The notes: generated by a model not told the origin, from the letters alone. Counted from the first letter of the stretch, positions 11,701 through 26,700 are shown. The stretch: DNA of 64,000 bases from Mycteria americana (GCF_035582795.1 NC_134367.1:46727062-46791061), one strand, 5' to 3'. Program-made: numbers and translations.

Positions 11701-14700
11701 AGTTAAGCTCACATCAGTGCTTTCACAGAACAAACCACAGAAACTAACTTTCACAGGTGGCTTCCTTAACAGGGAACCTAAGTGGAGTGAAATACCCTTC
11801 TGCACTCCTGGTCATGTGCCTAAGCTGCAGCGAAGGTGTAACTCGAGACATGGCTTTCTGTTTGGTATTTCCTACTGACTATCTTTAAGTAGCTTCTCAT
11901 TTGGTAGAGAGGGTTTCTGGACTGTTTTTGTTTTGGATCCCACTTCAGGTCATGGGTACCAAAATGTTCAGCACTACAGGTAACTGCCCAACTTGCAGGC
12001 ACTGAACTTTGTTCAGTCTATCCCTTAACATATTCAGTTTTAAACTTTAAGCAAGAACTTAAGTCCAAATGAAGTCCATGTGAAAGACAAAAAACATTTG
12101 TGAATATTTTCTTAAACAGGGTTTAAACCTACACTAAATGTATGCCTTCATAATTCCAGTCCTTAAGCTCAAAAGCAAGTGAACAGTTTAGCAAAAAAAG
12201 GAATAAAATCCCAATAAAAATCATTAGAAACCCCAAAAACTGTTTTCCATTAGGACCATTTCTTGTCTTAGTTAAGCTTGCTTGCTTTATAAATAGAGAA
12301 GAGGGAGAGGACCTTGTCTGAAATTACTGCTAGTGTTCAGGGGTATTATGCAAACAGTAGTAAAAAAATTCTTAAAACTGTGACGCTCCCCATTTCAGGA
12401 GAGAAGCCTAACAACCAGTGTTCAGGTACTGTTGCCTACAAAACCACCCACGGGACACCCCCCATTTTCACAAGCCAACTTACAAACTGATGAACTGAAG
12501 TCACAGAACATCAGCAAACACTGACTGAATTCAACCATTGTTTGTTTTGCATTAGAAGTTCTACTGCAGAACAGATATATTACACTGAAAATCATTCAAA
12601 AAAAGTCTAAAATAACGATAAATACATACTGAAAAGATGGAGGGAGAGCGGAGAATCACAAAGCCTCACCAATTAGACAGGCATACTTTATAGGTCACTT
12701 GATCCATTCTTATCGAAAGCAGAGTTATTGCTTCCTTTATATTAGTCTGTCTAGTCTAGTTTATTGAACCCATACTATATTTTATTTTCCTAATTTTGAA
12801 AGCATTTCAGTAATCGTGTTTTATGTATCAGTATTAACACTATTAAGATTCTAATTGGCCACATAACCCTATATGGACGATAAGGCTTATTTTAAAAAAG
12901 AACATTAATAATGACAGTATAGGACATATTATGACATACGACAATAATGACAACGAGAGCCTTTGTCACGTTTCATTAACAATAATATATGTGCACAGTA
13001 ATTATTACAGATTTTTTTTAATCTGTAAACACTAATACATACAAATAATCAATTCTGTTAGGCTGGCATATTTGCAGAACCCTTTGGCTACCGTCAGAAA
13101 GAACAGTATTAGGAGGCCGCACTGGAGACAGGCTGAACCGAACTCCCCGGCCCTCAGGCTGCTGAAGGCCAAGTGGGTTATGGAAACCGTGCTCTCAGTC
13201 TCCAAGAGTCTCTGCTGGCTGTACTATTTTTGTTGTACCCCCTGCCAACTAATCCCTCGGACGGCACTAACGCAGACTTGCCTGCTCTCCTAGTCAGCAT
13301 TACAGTTCTTGGAATTGCAACCAGAAACAAACTAGAAGGACACCAAAAGAAAAGCAGTCAAGAAAACCAAAAGCAACATGAATTGAAACTAACTTGCAGA
13401 TTTTTTTTTCCTTACAAATGAAACCCTGTGACTGAAAACTAAGCGGTTCCCCATCACTGTCATTTCTCACACTTCTAATAATGACCTATTTTAAAACAAC
13501 TCTATCTTAGCTATACGTATACAAAAACACCCCCATTGACAGGTGTCAAAATTCCCACCCCTGTAACCCTAGAAACTTCAGAATAAACTCAAGATGACTG
13601 GTTAGTGCGAGTATTTAAGTTCTTACCTTGTCTTTTGTTAAGGCGTGTTTCTTGACAAGTTTGGGTTGATTATTCAGTGTAGTGATAGAAGAACAGTTAT
13701 ACTGACCAAGATCTGCCTCCTGTACACTTTTACCTTTACCTGTTCTTCCCAAAGGCACAGGCTTTGCAACCTAAGAAATTAGACAGGAAATTAGGAAAGG
13801 AAATATGCCAATTTTGTATTCCTTTGCAACCTACAGAAAAGATGAATATAGGTGGGTTGTTTCCTTTACTTTAGAAAATAGTAACCTACATAAATCCAAT
13901 TAACTGGCCCCTGAATTGTGGTATAAGACTACTTTCTAATTTTATTTATCATAAACTCACTGTCAACATCTTCGAAAGTTCAACTGAAAGCCACAAGAAA
14001 TAGGAATGATACAAAATTCCTGTACAGAATACATACCAAATAATCTATTCTAGTATTGTATGAGCACAGGCGTATCTGTACGAGATGTGCATTTATCAAA
14101 GGGGAGACAGCTGCCCATAAGTCTCTGGTGCAGCCTACCACCTTATGACGTGAGGAAGGAGCTGCCGCACATCCCCCATCACATTAAAGGCAGCAGCGTA
14201 CCTAGACTATAAAGGAAAGCGACAACCATAAAGTAATGCACGTCCTGAAGTAAGCGCAGCGATTGCTAAAAGCCACCACATCTCTCTCTCAAACAGAACC
14301 CATGAAGTTCCCATGTTACACATGTGAGCCAGGAAGCACAGGGGCCCAGATACTCAAAATGTTCTTAAAGCTTTAATTCCCAGAGACATCTGCACTCTGT
14401 GCCGCAACAAAGATGAAGAATTTATTATGAACAAAACTGGTGTTTGGAGACAAGTACATTTTATACAGGATTAAATATTACATTAAATACTCTCCCTTAA
14501 ATATACATGAATATATGCAGGATGAGGGAAGAACCACTCCCAATGCATCCCCCTCCTCTCAAATGAAAAGCCCAAATCCTGCAAAACTAGAGTATATGCC
14601 TTCAAAGGAACACAGTTCCTCTGCAGCTAATGGAGGCATTCTGTGAGCTACTTACACTGAAAACACAGAAAACATCAGAATGAATACATTCAAAGCCTAT

Positions 14701-17700
14701 TCATTTTTACACTGTCTCATCCCGTAGGTACACTTCAGTCCGAAGGGACTCAGTTCTCTAGGTGCAAACCAAAAGGCTAGAATCTAACTTTCTGGACCTT
14801 CAAAAAAGTCTGTAATCATTCTATTCAAATACTACTAAATTAAACCAATCTCAGACCTACATATACTGTAATTACAATGGTCATTTGTTCAAAATTTGGA
14901 CTAATTTAAAAATATATGTACTTATGACATTGTATGTCTCTATATGTATACATATGTATATATATACATAAAATCATATAATGAACACACAGTATGACAG
15001 TACATGTATTTATGGACAAGCATATATTTTTAGGCTTGAAATCAAAACTGTGAATATACCTAACCATCTTCATAAAGGTATGTAAAAACAATCCACTGAA
15101 AGCAATAGTTATTTATTACATATTCTGTTTCTTACCCTCTCCTCTATTATAGGAAGTGAAAGATCAATGAAAGGTTCTTTTACTGTTGAAATCTTGAAGA
15201 AAAAGAGAAAATGCATATTAAATGCAAAGAACAGTATATGGGTTCAGCACATAGCTCCCATTTTAAGTCAAATTATTATCAGAAACTATACAAAAAGCTA
15301 ATTAGTTACAAGATGTATCCAACTACAATGAAGAACTTCCGAAAAACATTTTTCCTTTTTTTTTTTTTTTTTAATTTTGAGTTAGCTCAGATTTTCTTTC
15401 TAACACTGCAGAAAATTTCAGCATACAGATGTAAAGGGCAAGGCCATTCATCTGGGCATGAACTGGGCCTAGAAGCAGTGTGGTGCTCAGTTTCTATGAG
15501 CTCCAGACAGATTTTCAAGTCATGTGGGCCTTCTAGATGGTACAACTCTGCAGAAAGCTAACTTTTAGAGTTTCCCCATCCTGGACACTTTTAGCGCAGG
15601 CGTTTGACCTCGTACACTGTTAAGCAGCAAGGACTAGTTAATGACAGTTAGATGACAGGTTCTAACCTGATGCTCTCAGAAAAAATTAAGTCAGGCTTAC
15701 TGGTTACAGCCAAAAGCTTTATTAGGAATTTTCACATCATAACATACACTAGTAAGTTTAAAATAAATCAAATTACTGGGGAAAAGGGGATTAAAAAAAA
15801 AAAAAACAAAACCAAAACAACCTTCTTTTCTTTACTGGAGTTTTATTTTGCCAAACCATATAAAATCTAAGCTGAAACTGGAAATATCTGGCAAATCATA
15901 CCTAAAGACATTTTCTCTCAGCACCTCCCATCTGCCTTTACGGCTAGAACATCCCTTCCAAGCCTGTTCCTTAAGCTCTCTCCTGTGCCGTTCTCCAATT
16001 CCTTCCAAAACTGACTTGACTTACCTCTGGAAAGACTGTGAAAAACAAGGCCTTAAAAAAACATAAAAATCATGTTGTATGTGTAAGTTACTGAACACAG
16101 TCATGCCCTCAGTTACTGTCATCGTTGCCCTTCTCTTCTATTTGTGACCCTATCTTCCACCTGCAACATTTGATTGGGACTGTAGGCTTATTTTTACCTG
16201 TTGTGCCAGGGACTCAGCATGGTTTAGGTTCCCATAAAGCAATAAATGAGATCAAACCTATTGTAACTATGAGGACAGACTGCCTGATGAGCAATGTTCA
16301 AACAGGGGTTCCTCTAAAGAGTGAGTTTGCATCAACAAACATTAGTCAAAAATACCTTTGCCAATGCAGGCAAAGGAAAGCGAACACTAAACTCTTCCTC
16401 AAAGGGCTACAGCTAGCAAAGTTCCGAGTCCTGTGCAGGCAAAATATAAGAATCCAGGAAAAATAAATGAGACACACAAAACACATACAACCTCTATTTT
16501 GTATACAGTCGAAGTTCTTCATTGATACTAGTAGCACATTGAAGTGTAATCTGCACACCACACACAGGGAAGTTTACCTGGCACTGCAGGACTGTGCTTA
16601 ATTACTCAGACTGATTGATTTACTTAATCTCTATAATATGAAATATAATGTTGTAAACCAAGCACAAATGTAACATTCAATTAGAAAAGTCATGCAAATA
16701 AGATTTTTTCTCTTCCAAAGTTAAAGAAAATTATAAGGATCATGGAAAGCATTTATGATGAAATGTCAGTAATATTAATTATGAAAGGATTATGCTGTTC
16801 ATTAGAGTTATTACATTAATTATCAAAAATAGTTCAAGAAACAAAAAAGTAATTTTAGCATTTCCCCACTCATACTAATTCAAAGTATGTAATTCCCAAT
16901 TTTCAGGTATATCCCAGAACAGTAGGCAGGAGGATTTACATTTTAAGATAGGTAGGTGTTTTAAAAATATCAAATAAAATTGCGGTGTAACACGGATGAT
17001 TATAGAATTTGGAACCTCCAGCCTTAAGTTAGACATAAAATCAAGCCCAGTACTTGAATCCTTTTTGCATTCAAAGGACTCCTCTTCTTAGGTTGGGAGG
17101 ATAATGCTTTAAAGAAGGAATAAATAATTTTAAATGAGAAACTTTCAATAAAGTCTTGTTTTTACAAACAAACAAAACAAGTATAAAATTGGCAATACAA
17201 TTTTATACTTTCAAGACAACGTAATCAAACCAGTATGTGATCTATTCCACATCAAACCAAATTCCAGAATACCTACATTTTCACATTCCTCACACATGAC
17301 AGTGCTAGTCAATTCACCAACAAAGATCCTATCTATGAAGTTCATCTTCACACCCTCTCTTCCATATGCTGAAAAAACATTGCCTTTTTTAAATGTGAAA
17401 AATAACAGATCCAAAGCCACACTGTAAGTACAACAAAATTCTTTCTAAGATTTATTGTGAAAGCACAATTTTAAACATATTCAAAATGTTTTGAACACAA
17501 TACAATAACTAATACATCATATACTGTATTATCTCAACATTTTAAAATATTTTAGTGATACGATTCCCTTTTATCCTTCCCTTCCCCACCTACTGTAACA
17601 GAGTAATAATACTGTATCTCTCAAGAAGAAGCCTTTTAAATAAAATCTCCATTTTCTTTTGAATACATAATATTGTATTGCCCTGATATAGACACTAGGG

Positions 17701-20700
17701 TAGCAGACAGGTTGTTACCCTCTCTAAATGGTTTTTGAAACTATAAAACTCTAAAAAATGAGACAAAAGCCTGTTCTCGTACGTCTCTATGTCTTAACTG
17801 TTGCAGATTTGGGAAGGGTGACTTTCAAAAGAGCTTAATCATTATTAAGACTTTAATTAAAACAAAATCCCCAAAATTAGAACTTTTGCATAAACACACA
17901 CACACACACGAATTGATTAAATAATTCTTGTTTTGAAAAACCTGCCTTCTTTTGAAACAGCTTCCTATCCTGGCTTTGTAATCATATTTAGAGTGCTCGT
18001 AGTATCACTCAGCTGACAGAAATCAGTTTTATTTATGGGAAGTGGCCTCTCTGAGTGATACAATAATTGTGGCTATATAACAAACCTGAAGATGCAGCAA
18101 ACTATTTTAGAAAAAAAAATTAAATTCTACCTATCATTACAAGAGGCATTATTAATACAGGGGAAGACTTTATCCCCGATACGAAGATGCAAGTCAGCAC
18201 ATATTAAGCTCTCTATCCTTTAGATACGCACTAGGTGGCACTAGAATAATACATAATAAAAGCCTTGTAACTACAGTACTTCGGGATTGCTGTTTGCAAT
18301 AGTCAGTTTTGAAGAAAATGGTATTTAAAGACTTGTGCATTTTTAAAAGTATTCAATAGAGGGTTGCATACCTTTGACTTTTCTTCTAGTTTCTTCATCT
18401 GCCGTCTTAGTAGTTGGATTATTAAACGCTTTTAAGATACCAGTTTGTATACGCTATAATTAAAAACAAACAAACAAAACATTTAGCAAGTATTTTAAGT
18501 GTAAACATTCTAAAAACTATTAATATATGATTAGATTTTATCTACCCTTATTTCAGTAAAATAAGCATAATTCAATATTTTAAAACTACTGTTGTTATTC
18601 ACTAACAGTGTCAAAGCTACATGAGCTTAACTTTAGTAGGTAACCATCCAAAAATTTCCTCCCCTTAAAAAGGGAGCCGTTGTAGAGCACTCGAGAGGTT
18701 ATCAAGAAACGGTCAGATTTTCAGTGAACAAACACATTCCATTTCTTCCACTGCTGGGACGGGGGGGGAATGCTGAAGAAAAATGGACTATTACTGATTG
18801 ACTAGGATACACAATACTTGAAGGCAGCTAAGTATCTTTCAATAGCCAGACTTCAACGACTGTGTTTGGGCAGGTTTTTTATTACTTCTGTTTACTTTCT
18901 AACACTGCACATTTCAAAGTTATGTTAGAAAACCTTAGGAGAGACACAAAACTTTTTATGAATCCATATAAACATCATCAACATTTGCTCAAACAATCCT
19001 AAAAATTACATTTTTGAAAGAAGAATCAGAAATATGCTAATTCATACAGGTGAGCTGTAGCTGCACCTCAAAACAGGGGTGCTTCTCCCCCCCGTTTCTC
19101 AGCTGCCCCGGGACAAGGAGATGCTGTATTCCCGAGACGCGTACCCTGCAGCAGAACCGCGCAGGCTGGTACCAAAGGCGGCTCAGCCCAACCTCCGACA
19201 CGCTGCGGAGAGGGAAGCCGGAGCCTGCCTCAGGTCCACGGCCAGAGAACACTGCAGCGTGTGACCTGTGTTTCCCTTTTTCCTGGCAAATGTACTGGTC
19301 CTCTAATCCACAAACTCTAGTAACACGCACGAGTCTCTCGCATCGGTGTGCAAATGACATTTGCAATTACATGTGTCACTGAAGTCACACTTAGAGCAAA
19401 GTACCATTCTAGAGACAAATAGCGATACCAAGCTTCGGCAAGTAACTCAAACCCTCTGTCCTAACAGGAAAAGGATAATAAATAACTCTTGTTTGCAGGC
19501 AGCAAATAACACTTTCAAGCCATATATTACAAAAGAGTTACAACGACAGACAGCGTTGGAGGTTCGATTTCCAGTTCAGGCACCCATCAGACCAAGTCAT
19601 ACTCCTACCTTACGAGTATGTGACCTGGCTCGTGAATTAACTCCCGCTGCCCCGAGCTCGGCTTTGTTCATCTTAAAGCCAACAATATACTAAAAGGACT
19701 AATCAATAGGTAATTCATGAAGTTGAGCACCATAAATGGGTTTAGGGCCATAAGCAACCCTTTTGTTGGGATTAGCGCGTTGAACCATTTATTTAGGTCA
19801 AAGAAAGACATAGTCTTTGAATGGGCAGGGTGCTGCCGACAATGGCAGCAGACATTAATCAATTAGCAGCAGGGTTCAGCCACTTCAGGCCCCGGTGTGA
19901 AACCATCTCCGGCCCACATTGCTGGAAACGGCAGACGCTATGTCATCTTTATTGTAGTATCGACAAGCTTTTATCTTAAAAAATCCACTTGCGTACATAC
20001 GCACTTTCTAACTGTTTTTAGCGTGGATAGGAAAAAGTTCAACACTGGTGTCGGAAAGCCTTTTTATGAGATAGAAAACCACGGAGAAGAGGCAAAAGCG
20101 GAATGCGTTGCTTTGATAGTTCCTATAACTAGCACCATGTTATATGTATTTCTCATCAAAACTCTTAGGGTTTAAAAAAAATTTAATCCCGGTAGGGACA
20201 GGGAAGCAGGGACGGCCGCCTTCAGCTCTCTCACAGGTGGATGGCAGAGCAACCGGCTGCCCTTTCAGCAGGGCTGTTCCCTCTTCCGAGAGTAAAGTTT
20301 AAAAGCGGCGTGAAAGAGGAAGGCTGGCGGCCGTAACCCCTGCTACAGCATCCTGGTGGCTGACACGTCGCTGCAGGCCCTACCCAGCCGGAGCCCGGGC
20401 GGTGGGGAGGCCACGGGGGCAGCTGCCGGCTCCCGCGGCAGGCAGAGCTGCTCCTGCCTGTGCCCAGCCGGCACGGCGGCCGGCACTCACCACGGGCCGG
20501 ACATTCGCCATCTACAGACCCGAAACACGGGATAATTAAAAAAAAAAAAAAAAGATGGAGAGCTTTTAGTAGTACTGACCCTGGCGGAGCAGCCCGAGGT
20601 GATATGCACCATTAGGGCAGCAGAGGGGTGCAACTGCAGGGCAGGGTGGGACCAACCTCTCCCTGCCTGGTGATGGGGTGGCGGAAACGCTCTACTGCCC

Positions 20701-23700
20701 GAAAGGGCACTTGAAATTCTCACCATCTTCCATTACTCTTTTGGTAGCTACCGTAGCTGTCGCCGCTAACAAAACGATTTAAGAGACAAATCCAAACGCG
20801 GGTTATCATAATGATAGCACATTCACTGGTGAAACAGGAGATTGACTTGAGGGGAAAGCGCAATCACCCACTGGAGAAGAAGCTTAGTTGTAATAGTTCT
20901 GCTTTCGGTGAATCCTCATTTGTGAAGCAAATATAGTTTCCACCTTTGATTACAGGAAAATCAGCAAGCAACAAAATGGTTTCCCTCTACTGCAAAAACA
21001 TGACAACTGGTCTTTAACTGAAGTCAGCTGCTTCTGTTGCGTGCCCTGTTCAACACCTAATTTTGCAAGCGTGACAGTGGCAAGGTTTAGCTGTTTCTCC
21101 CTGTAGTTCAGTTCTGGTTATGATCAAGCGTACTCCTGACAAGACCAATATACACTAATATTCTGGTAGGATGGGGATGCATTCAGCACTAACTCCAGTG
21201 CGAGGAACTGGGCTTTATATCTCATCTCCAAGATAATTCAGCTCAGGATCACGACATTCATTGTATTACTAAATGAGAGAGAAGAGGAAGTACATTGGTC
21301 GGTACGAGATGTAAGGACCTCCTTTTGATGACACTTAGAAAAGGCTATTTACCAAAATATCATCTGAAAAGAAGGTTCCAAGACTAAATCAGGCAGATGA
21401 AATCAGATATGGTCAAAATAGTTCAAGCAAGCAAACACACACTTTCTTGTATTCAACAATGCAGGAGGCAGAAATAACAAAGGAAAAGAAACATGAGAAA
21501 AACCACACGGGGACATTTCTAATATAATATACCTTCTTATATACTTAGCATACTTAGATACAGATTTTAAATAATGAAAAGCAGCACCTTATTTATAAAA
21601 CAAGTAGTTCTTCACACTTTCAAAAGATAAAAGAAACTTTGCAAGATTTTATTTTTGTCCTATTTTTTTTCACTGAACTAGATTTCAATGAAAATTATGG
21701 GCAGGCCCACAGCTAGGAGCTGCTAATTTCTGTCCCAAAGCTTTAAAATGCACTTTGCCAGCTAGATCAGAGGTTCTACTTCTACTTTCTTGACTCCTCA
21801 GAAGTCCTTTTTTGTCCTTTTTTAATAAAGGCAAACAATTCAGACTCTTACAGTTATCATGATCTACTTACCATACTCTTTCTATTGCTGACTGAAACTT
21901 TTATTCCAATCAGCAATTTTAACATAGCAACATAAACATAATTAAATCCTCTTTCAAAAAAGTCATTGTTTTTCTCAAGATAACAAAAATAGCCACTCTT
22001 ACTCCATTAAGTACATCTTTAAAACACTGGGAACATGAAGAACACTGAAACAATGACTAGTAGTTTACCATACAGTCAAATAAGTTATTTAAAAACACAC
22101 ACAAAGATGTTACCTTTGTTTCTTCAATCCTCATCGCATCCAACAGATAGTGCAGAAGCTCCTGGCTGTCCTGCTGCTGGAACCCTTTAAATCGAGGAGC
22201 TCTAGGAAAGAAGCGGTAAGGAATTTAAATGTACCTTGGGAGGTTCTTAATGAGACAGTGCCTACATCAGACTCTTGTTGGATGCCAGGGGTACAGTTAG
22301 GTGCAATGGGGCTTTAGGAAGCTCCTGGTGCGGCTGCAATTACACCAGCAAGGCTGCACTGTCGTCTGGGTAGCATTTTGACCCTATGGGGGATGGCTTG
22401 ACTAAAAATACAGCTTTGCCAGTAGAGTTTCATCCACGCTAGCTGCGCTGTGCTGACAGACTACACCAGTAATTCTGGATGTCCCAATGTCATGGAGGAG
22501 AGGGAAAGAAGATTTTCAAAGCGCTTAACCTCCCCCCTGCTATCTCACCCTTCTCTCTACCAAGAAGAAATCTCAAATGTGCATAAAACAGGCTGCATAT
22601 AGGAACCCAGAAACAGCACTATAATCTGAACTGAAAAAAAGATGATCTTGAAAGAGAAGGTAAGTCACAAGGCATCCAACAAACAAGAACTGCGGGTCAG
22701 AATCAAAATGAGAATTTCTTAACTTCTTAAACAGAAGTATACATAACCATCTCTTCCAAATGGCTCTACAGTCAATCAATCCAGTAATCTGCCACTTACT
22801 GAGCTGAGTGAACAGTCAATGAGTAAGATGGTAAACATGCTACAAGTAAGTAACATCACACAGCATATGAATTTCAAATGCTATTAAAGAAATATAAGAG
22901 AAAACCGTAATAGTATGATACTCTGATATATGTAATTTACACTGTATTCAATCAGTTTTTATTTATGCTAAATTTCTTCAATTAATATTACAGATGTTGG
23001 CGATAAATGCTCTAGACATAGGATTTCCATTCTAAGAGCATCACTAATGAGAAAAGCCAGGGTTTGGGGCAGGTTTTCTTGGTAGGAAGAGTTAATCACT
23101 CTTACGTTATCAGATCAAAGTTATTCTTATACTTGCTTCACAGAAGCTTTAAAAGGACCTTTTAGCATCGTGAATTATCACCTCACACCATATCCACATG
23201 CAAACTTCTGTCCTACAGTCTGACAAACTGCAATATTTCACACCTGAAATTCGTATTAAAACATGTAGTATTACCAGAAGCAAACGAAACACAGCTTCAT
23301 ACCTAAAATGGAAGGAGCCTGAAACGGATGAGACAACCTCTTCACAGTTGTTTTGACTGAGACAATATATTTGAATCTAGATTCCAAAAACTATAAGGTT
23401 TGCAAAGGCAGGTAATAAATTGGCTACACATTGTCTGATTTTTTTTCCCCCAAAGCTGCCTACAGGAACTGTATACCCAACCAGGTTTGAGAGAAAAAAA
23501 ATCTGAGATGACAGAGGTGGAAATTTCACAAGTCTTCTGCACTAATTCAAAGGAACCTTCCTGACTCACCCATCATTAACAGCCTTAACAGTATATCACG
23601 TATTTTACTCCCACTGCATATTAAATACAAAAACATTACAAAGTCTAGCTTTTTTGCAATTTCTAAGTGCACCAAAACAAGTTATCTGGACAACCCATGG

Positions 23701-26700
23701 AAGAACGTAAAGTATCCACACTGTGATTTAATATCATTCACAATATACTGTGATTTAATATACAATATACACACAATATACTGTGATTTAATCACAATAT
23801 ACTGTGATTTAATACGTTTCCTATCATCATCAGTTTACTTTACTAATCTGGATAGCCAGCATTAAAAAGAAAATCCTGATACAATGCTCTTTTCTCATGC
23901 TATCCAAGTTTAGAAGACAGGGGATAGTGTGGTCCATCTCATCAGAACTTTATAACCCTTGGTAAAATCTTTTAAAGCCTCATTTCCATGCCACATCCGT
24001 AAGCACGGGTGGCAGATACGCCAGCCCCAAGCCCACCAGAATCGGTTCCTGCGCAGCAGCCCCCCGCAGGGATTTCCCTGGCCATCCCCAAAGCGGCGGT
24101 GAGCAGCATCTCAGGCTGAGCGTGTGAAGTGGCCTGCAGGAGAAAGCCACGAGCCTGCAGCTCCCCAGCTGTGATTTTGTTGGTGAGGTGAGTGATAAGC
24201 ACTTCTTGTAGAACCGTGTGCCACAGCCTTCCTTTTTACAATAAAGTTGAAGGAAGGAGGGGTTTTTTTCATGGTTTTTTTGGTTTTGGTTTTTTTTCAG
24301 ATCCTCACAAGCCAAAAAGCATTAGAGCAGCAACTGAAAAAGATACTGCTTCTGCGTAAATAATAACGTCACTACCTTTTGGACATGCGATACAAAATGA
24401 CTGTCAAATTCCCAGATTACAAGCCCACCGTCTAGAATAATATATACTGGCTACTCAGGTTAAACAGAGATCTAAGTCACCAAAGACTGCAACAGCTTCT
24501 TAAAAAAAAAAAATCTGCTTACTTTTAAACTTTTCATCTCTAGAAACTAAAAGTCTTGAAGGAAAGGGTCTACATGCCTTGGAAAATACACATCTGGTGT
24601 CGCCCTTACCCTCTCAGACTACACGGTCCTTTGAGCTGTCCTCCGTGGTGTCTGGCCACAGCACCAGCAGAGACGAGCCAGCTTGCGAGTCAGCCCAAGG
24701 ACGCAGAAGGGACACTGGCACTGGCTGAGTTTGTACCGTTAACGCTTTACTACGCAGGACAAACAAAAACCAAAGGCTCCACAGGAAAGGCAATTCTCAT
24801 AAAACGACCACCAGCAGCATCCACATGAGGCTCATAAACCAAAAGAGGAAAAACCTCTGTTTCAGGCTATGCCACCATTTACACCAGTGATTTTTTAGTC
24901 AACTGCACAGGGGTAACGTTGCATCTGTTCATAAGCCAGGCATTCAGTAGTCTCAATCACTGCTATTCAGAAAGTGTAGATCCCTTTTGTACTACCCACA
25001 GCATCTGAACATACTCTAAATATCATATTTTGCAGGCAGACATTACATAGAAATTACAAAATGCCCTTGTGAATATGTGCATAGATCCTTAAGGTGTTAT
25101 CCTTACGAAGATAACCACAGCTAAAAGGTTTCTCATAAACAATTTAGATCTCCAGCTTCTTGCAACCCCAAATGAGACTGAGTAAATATTCACTATTAAC
25201 ATACTTCTATTCACATTAACTGGCCAAACCATGCCTGTCTTTCCAGACAAGACACCCTTTAGATCTTTAATTAGAGTCCTGGACCAATTCATCTAAAATG
25301 GTATTTGAAAGGGTGGGGTTTTTTGCATTTCCAGTAATGCCACCAAATGGCAGCTGTGGATGTCGCTGCACAATGGGAAGAGCACAAGCAGGTGTAGCCA
25401 TGTGCACCCCTTCCAAAATCTAGCCCAGGAGACAACTGGCTGAGCAGGGCTCCAACAGGAATTTTATCAAACTGGCAGAGCAGCCAGAAAACCCAACCAC
25501 TTACTTGGTTACTCAATTTTATTAAGCACATGTTGAGCCAGTTTTCGTGTTCAGCCTCGGATTGCGTGCTCTGGCTAACCAGTGCATCGAGCTGTAAATA
25601 CGTATCAGTATTTTCTCAAGGCACAATGATCTCAGGTGCCCAGCCATGCTCTTCAGCTGTTCTACAGTTCCTGAAGGGGAGGTTTCTTTCCCGTTCATAC
25701 ACTAAAGCTGCTCAGGTTTGCTTCAGAAATTTGTGCTCATAGACAGGAGAAATTAAAGGCGATCAGAAAATGCATCAGGCGTGCAACGTGCCTACAACAG
25801 TAAAACTTAAAGCTGGGCAAGATGTCGAGATGCCAAGTTAGGGCAGAGCAGCCCTGGGCTACAGTGACACAAGGGTCTCGGTTTTGAACTGCTCGCTGGA
25901 GGCACTCAGGGATGTAACTGGAGAAGGACCGAAGGTGACAAGGCATCTAAGGTCAGTGCCTAAAAGTAAGTGGAATAAATCTGGACCTGCACGTGCAAAA
26001 CAACCTGTTCACATTTACAAATAGGATACTTTCACATTTGTACTTCGTATCTACTTTTGACACAAAGTTGACAATAGCCCTAGTTAAAAATGATTTAATG
26101 ATGCTGCTTTACTATGAGGCTTACTATAATATCTGGAATCAGCAGAGTGGGTGATATTTTTTAGCATTCTTTTTAAAGCTAAATTTTTTTGGTATGCGCA
26201 GGTCAACCTAAAAAATTAATTTCAAATTAAAAAAGAAAATCAATAAATTCAAACTTGAAATACTCCTCTTTAAAAAATATTTTTTAAGTATTATAAAAAT
26301 GCAGGGTTTTGCTTCTATTAATATAAAATGTTTTATTTCCAATTAAATTTATTATAAAAACCAAACACATTCAGAAAAGCACTAGGCCCTTACTTTGGAT
26401 CCAATAAAACACTCAATATACATTAAAAAAATAAATAACATATGTACCTGCGTGCACGTGTTTACAGGAATGTGAACACATATTTTCACTTTTAAATTCG
26501 CTAAAACAGTTTCTCATTGTTTCTTTCACTGAATGGACAGGAATCCGAAATAATCTTTTTTTTTTTAACGCAGATGCCGAAATCAGTTCAATTCTGAGAA
26601 ACCTAGTTAGTTAGCCACAGTATTATCATTAGGTTTATTTATGAGAAACTTTTTTTCCTGAGACAGTGAGAATCAATGAGTATATTCAGCTTATCTCCTT

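Larger units (their letters stand above)
18454..22113 (-). other. USP45: USP45 intron 9 (contains a GC-rich island)
   Basis: A 3.7-kb intron. Unlike its AT-rich neighbours it has GC-rich stretches at about 19060-19270 and 20190-20770. The second is CpG-rich and contains a candidate 21-nt exon. Confidence 0.85.

Noticed and set aside
17273..17277. Use of the downstream donor (TAG/GTATTC) for exon 11
   Set aside because: It would add four bases and break the frame into exon 12, which starts in phase 0 with the conserved ISTVK; kept only as a possible minor site.
19037..19382. Opposing 109- and 110-codon frames in intron 9
   Set aside because: They mirror each other on the two strands of a GC-rich patch, which is typical of chance frames; no recognisable protein.
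19561..19572. GGTTCGATTTCC, resembling a tRNA B-box
   Set aside because: One base too long for a standard B-box, no A-box at the right distance and no cloverleaf or poly-T end.
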